15,168 nt of DNA, taken from the NCBI GenBank assembly GCA_019236035.1, contig JAFAJU010000084.1, positions 1-15,168 of the forward strand. Reading direction: 5' to 3'. Position numbers and translations under genes: made by a program. Source of the stretch: Verrucomicrobiota bacterium. Its GTDB lineage: Bacteria; Verrucomicrobiota; Verrucomicrobiia; Chthoniobacterales; JAFAMB01. How positions within the stretch are numbered: the first letter of the stretch is position 1; the number at the start of each line of letters is the position of its first letter. A model generated the notes under the pieces. The model ran no database searches and was not told the DNA's origin. It saw only the letters and a list, made by a program, of their open reading frames with translations. This document shows, one piece after another, positions 12,757 to 15,168 of this stretch.

Positions 12757-14703
12757 CTAACTAACTCTCTTCTTCGCGTCTTCCTGCAACCAGGCCCATA
12801 GGCTCTCCAGCGCAGCGGCCACACTTTCCTTCGCCTCAGCCAAAGATTCTGGCGAAACGCCGGGCTTCGTCCCGAATAGGTAGAACTTGATTTTCGGTTC
12901 AGTCCCGGACGGCCGCACCGCAATCCGTCGCGCATCCGCAAGTTCAAACATTGTCATTTTTTCTCTGGGTAACAGATCCCCTTCGGCATCCCGGACTTTC
13001 CCCGTAGCAAAATCTTTCACTGTAACAACTTTTGAACCGTCGATCTCCACAGGTGGATTGGCGTTGTAAGAGTCAGCCAGCCGCCGAATCTTCTGGGCAC
13101 CCTCGGCCCCCTCGAAGGCCAACGAACCACTCTTCTCCAGGTAATAACCATATTCGAGATAGATCTGATCCAGGAGCTGATCCAGAGTCACGCCATTCGA
13201 CTTGGCGTAGGCAGCCACTTCGGCGAACATGATCGCCGCGCCATGGCCGTCTTTGTCCCGGACAAAATCGGCCCCGCTGTACCCATAACTCTCTTCTCCG
13301 CCGAAAACGTAGAAATAGGAGTTCTTTAGTCGAGCCGACCGGGTCTCCTGTTCGGGCAATTCCCGGTACACTCGGCGAATTTGCTCGGGTAATGCAGCTT
13401 CGTATTTTCCGAGTTTCTCACCGATGTATTTGAATCCGGTAAGCGTTTCAACGCAATGGAGCCCCTCTGTTTGGGCGATGACTTTCTGGAGATCCGTAGT
13501 CACAAGAGTTTTGAGGATAACTCCACGATCCTTATTCTGGTCATTCAACAAACCTTGTGCCTTGAACGTTTTCGTCCGGTAGTAAGCCAGCAGTGAGCCG
13601 ATCTGATTACCAGTGAGCAGCTTCATCCTTCCGGACCGACCTCGGATTGCCACTCCCATGCGGTCACAATCAGGATCGGTGCCAATGACGAGATCGGCCT
13701 TCTCTGTCTCGGCCAATGCTATGGCCATGGCCAGAGCCTCCGCGTTTTCCGGATTCGGCGACGCGACCGTTGGGAAGGAACCATCGGGTCCCTCTTGTTC
13801 GGGAACTGTCAAAACCTGGAACCCCAATTCTCGCAGGACCGGTACTGAAATGGTCGCGCCGGTTCCATGGATAGGCGTGAAGACGATTTTCAAATCTTTT
13901 TGGCTCGAAACCATGTCGGGCCGGAGAACCAGCGTGCGAAGACGGGCTTTGTAAAGGTCGTCAAACTGCGGACCGAGGTTTATGAGCTTACCCTGCTGAG
14001 ATTTCGAGAGCATTGGATAAACTTCGTCGGCCACCTTGTTAACTTGATTCATGATACCGCCGGCGTGCGGCTCGACGACCTGCGCTCCGTCAGCGAAGTA
14101 GACTTTGTAACCGTTGTCATGGGGCGGGTTGTGGCTCGCCGTAATCACAATCCCGGCTGTTGAATTTGTGTAGCGAACCGCAAAAGAGAGCTCGGGAGTT
14201 GAACGTGCCGATTCGAACAGGTAAACGTCACACCCGTTTTCAGTCGCCACTTTAGCTGTCAGTTCGGCGAATTGACGGGAAAAAAAGCGCGTATCATAGG
14301 CTATCGCGAGGCTGGGTCTGGTTTCAGGGCTGTGCTTCTTCAGATATTCTTTGATGTATTTGACCAGGCCCTGGGTCGCGCGGCTGACATTATAGAAATT
14401 CATCGCGTTGGTTCCCACGCACGGAAATTCAGGACACCCGCCGTCCGCTTGGCTTCCAGCTTCAGCCCGCGTCACCACTTTTCCGATCGTTCTACCCCGC
14501 AACCCTCCCGTGCCGAATGCCAGTGTTTTAAAGAAGCGATCGTCCAATTCAGTCCAAGCTTCCTTTTCTACCAATTCACCAATGGCCGCCCTATAAACCG
14601 GATCGTTCCCACCAGAAAGAAATTGCAAGATATTGGCGAGAGTGCTTGCTAAGAGCCGGTCTTCCCTATGGGCGTGCTCCAGAGTTTCGCGCAGGTCGCT
14701 CAT
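12757..14703 (-). CDS. Phosphoglucomutase / phosphomannomutase (alpha-D-phosphohexomutase)
   Basis: Interconverts glucose 1- and 6-phosphate, or the mannose forms, supplying nucleotide sugars and glycogen. From the ATG at 14703 it has 648 residues, somewhat long for bacterial PgcA-type enzymes. Domain landmarks are AFGTGGLRGR (about 62-71), the phosphoserine loop TASHNP (188-193, Ser190), the metal loop DPDCDR (343-348), the sugar loop GGEESYG (468-474) and the C-terminal phosphate-binding RPSGTEP (597-603). All four key loops are intact. The upstream ATG at 14838 would add 45 unconserved residues and is less likely. The gene is separated from lnb by about 145 bases of repeats, so it is probably its own transcription unit. 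The exact sugar cannot be read from the motifs; the GEESYG type fits glucose-preferring or mixed PGM/PMM enzymes. Confidence 0.93.
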   Translation of the reverse strand: MSDLRETLEHAHREDRLLASTLANILQFLSGGNDPVYRAAIGELVEKEAWTELDDRFFKTLAFGTGGLRGRTIGKVVTRAEAGSQADGGCPEFPCVGTNAMNFYNVSRATQGLVKYIKEYLKKHSPETRPSLAIAYDTRFFSRQFAELTAKVATENGCDVYLFESARSTPELSFAVRYTNSTAGIVITASHNPPHDNGYKVYFADGAQVVEPHAGGIMNQVNKVADEVYPMLSKSQQGKLINLGPQFDDLYKARLRTLVLRPDMVSSQKDLKIVFTPIHGTGATISVPVLRELGFQVLTVPEQEGPDGSFPTVASPNPENAEALAMAIALAETEKADLVIGTDPDCDRMGVAIRGRSGRMKLLTGNQIGSLLAYYRTKTFKAQGLLNDQNKDRGVILKTLVTTDLQKVIAQTEGLHCVETLTGFKYIGEKLGKYEAALPEQIRRVYRELPEQETRSARLKNSYFYVFGGEESYGYSGADFVRDKDGHGAAIMFAEVAAYAKSNGVTLDQLLDQIYLEYGYYLEKSGSLAFEGAEGAQKIRRLADSYNANPPVEIDGSKVVTVKDFATGKVRDAEGDLLPREKMTMFELADARRIAVRPSGTEPKIKFYLFGTKPGVSPESLAEAKESVAAALESLWAWLQEDAKKRVS

Positions 14704-14877
14704 GGACCTAGCCTGTAACGTCCCGCTATTGAGCACAAGCAGAATTGGTTCCAGGCTGCAGGCCTTCGAGAGATCACACAGATTGGGCTTACGTTGTTCA
14801 CGTCTCGTCACGTTCTCGACGTTACAAGTTTGGAACATGTTGCGCTTGGTGCCCAGAGTTAAAAAAACTATCCGGAT
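14704..14877. other. Upstream region of the phosphohexomutase gene, no firm feature
   Basis: The frame stays open up to 14838, but its translation has no family likeness and no strong ribosome binding site precedes either ATG. The region presumably holds the promoter and leader of the mutase. A run of seven A residues lies at 14861-14867. No riboswitch or terminator is recognised. Confidence 0.4.
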
Positions 14878-14912
14878 TCAGCGCTGAAGACGCGATATCA
14901 AAATAGCCTCGG
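14878..14912 (+). repeat. Mosaic palindromic element, copy 3 (head only)
   Basis: Thirty-five bases match the head of copy 1 (12375-12409) at 31 positions, including the GATATCAA core. The CCTAGGGC hairpin of copy 1 is replaced by a different hairpin (14929-14981), so the head module is joined to another palindrome. Confidence 0.75.
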
Positions 14913-14928
14913 TGCCTTTCGAACTTGC

Positions 14929-14981
14929 CGCGCAGCGGTTACAGACCTTAGCCCAGGGCTAATATCTGTAACCGCTGCGCG
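14929..14981. repeat. Nested 53-base hairpin
   Basis: The outer arms 14929-14945 and 14965-14981 are perfect 17-base complements. Inside, TTAGCCC and GGGCTAA (14948-14954 and 14956-14962) pair around a single A, separated from the outer stem by a 2-by-2 mismatch. No T-tract follows on the plus strand. It follows repeat copy 3 and lies upstream of both the mutase gene and the possible plus-strand start at the window end. Confidence 0.75.
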
Positions 14982-15145
14982 CTAAATCAGACAGACACCT
15001 AATATACATCAGGTTTGGAGTGAGAACTACGACTAACACAAAGCCCGTTTTTCTAGCCTCAGTCGGTCGAGGCGCAGGTCAACAGCGCAGTGGCCCGGTC
15101 GGAAGACTGTTTGACGGACGCAAAAGGAGCAGTGACGATTGCTTG

Positions 15146-15168
15146 ATGGCCCATTGGCTTTACGTAGT
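15146..15168 (+). CDS. Possible start of a plus-strand gene cut by the window end
   Basis: An ATG at 15146 opens MAHWLYV and runs off the edge. AAAAGGAG lies at 15122-15129, but the spacing of 16 bases is long. The same frame is open upstream to a GTG near 15018. Too little is present to assign a family. Confidence 0.2.

Noticed and set aside
14704..14838. N-terminal extension of the phosphohexomutase
   Set aside because: The added 45 residues are unconserved and no better ribosome binding site precedes that ATG; kept only as an alternative.

Overview
The window is a bacterial chromosomal segment that most resembles the Verrucomicrobiota, probably the soil Spartobacteria/Chthoniobacterales group. 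The grounds are the gene order ribBA-ribH-nusB-ftsY, the divergent lumazine synthase motif, a PHP-glycosyltransferase fusion, and many short palindromic intergenic repeats. This placement is inference from remembered families; no search was run. I see no tRNA, rRNA, CRISPR array, insertion-sequence transposase or phage gene.

Layout, plus strand (165-3635): ribBA (riboflavin precursors), ribH (lumazine synthase), nusB (transcription antitermination) and ftsY (SRP receptor GTPase). ribH and nusB are 5 bases apart. Hairpin-forming repeats fill the ribBA-ribH and nusB-ftsY gaps. ftsY converges on, and overlaps by 9 bases, a minus-strand CNNM/HlyC-type membrane protein gene.

Layout, minus strand (read from 14703 down to 3627): a phosphoglucomutase/phosphomannomutase; a repeat-rich gap; a DUF4105 protein of the Lnb type (lipoprotein N-acyltransferase family); an apolipoprotein N-acyltransferase (Lnt) homologue that starts on the lnb stop codon (ATGA); a DUF2334 deacetylase-like protein overlapping the end of lnt; an Sfp-type 4'-phosphopantetheinyl transferase; a two-domain PHP phosphoesterase-GT4 glycosyltransferase; ribosomal protein S14; and the CNNM/HlyC protein.

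The most interesting part is 8974-12612. An intact-looking Lnb and a full-length Lnt relative are translationally coupled. The Lnt relative keeps the membrane architecture but has lost the Glu-Lys-Cys active site that defines Lnt. This suggests either a two-protein lipoprotein N-acylation or lipid-handling system in which Lnb is the enzyme and the Lnt-like protein is a repurposed partner, or an Lnt relic replaced by Lnb. The neighbouring DUF2334, glycosyltransferase and phosphosugar mutase genes fit a cell-envelope neighbourhood.

The intergenic DNA is crowded with small palindromic elements. One mosaic element occurs three times (12375-12450, 12652-12697 inverted, 14878-14912), and several elements run into gene starts or stops (nusB, sfp, lnb), making some start codons uncertain.
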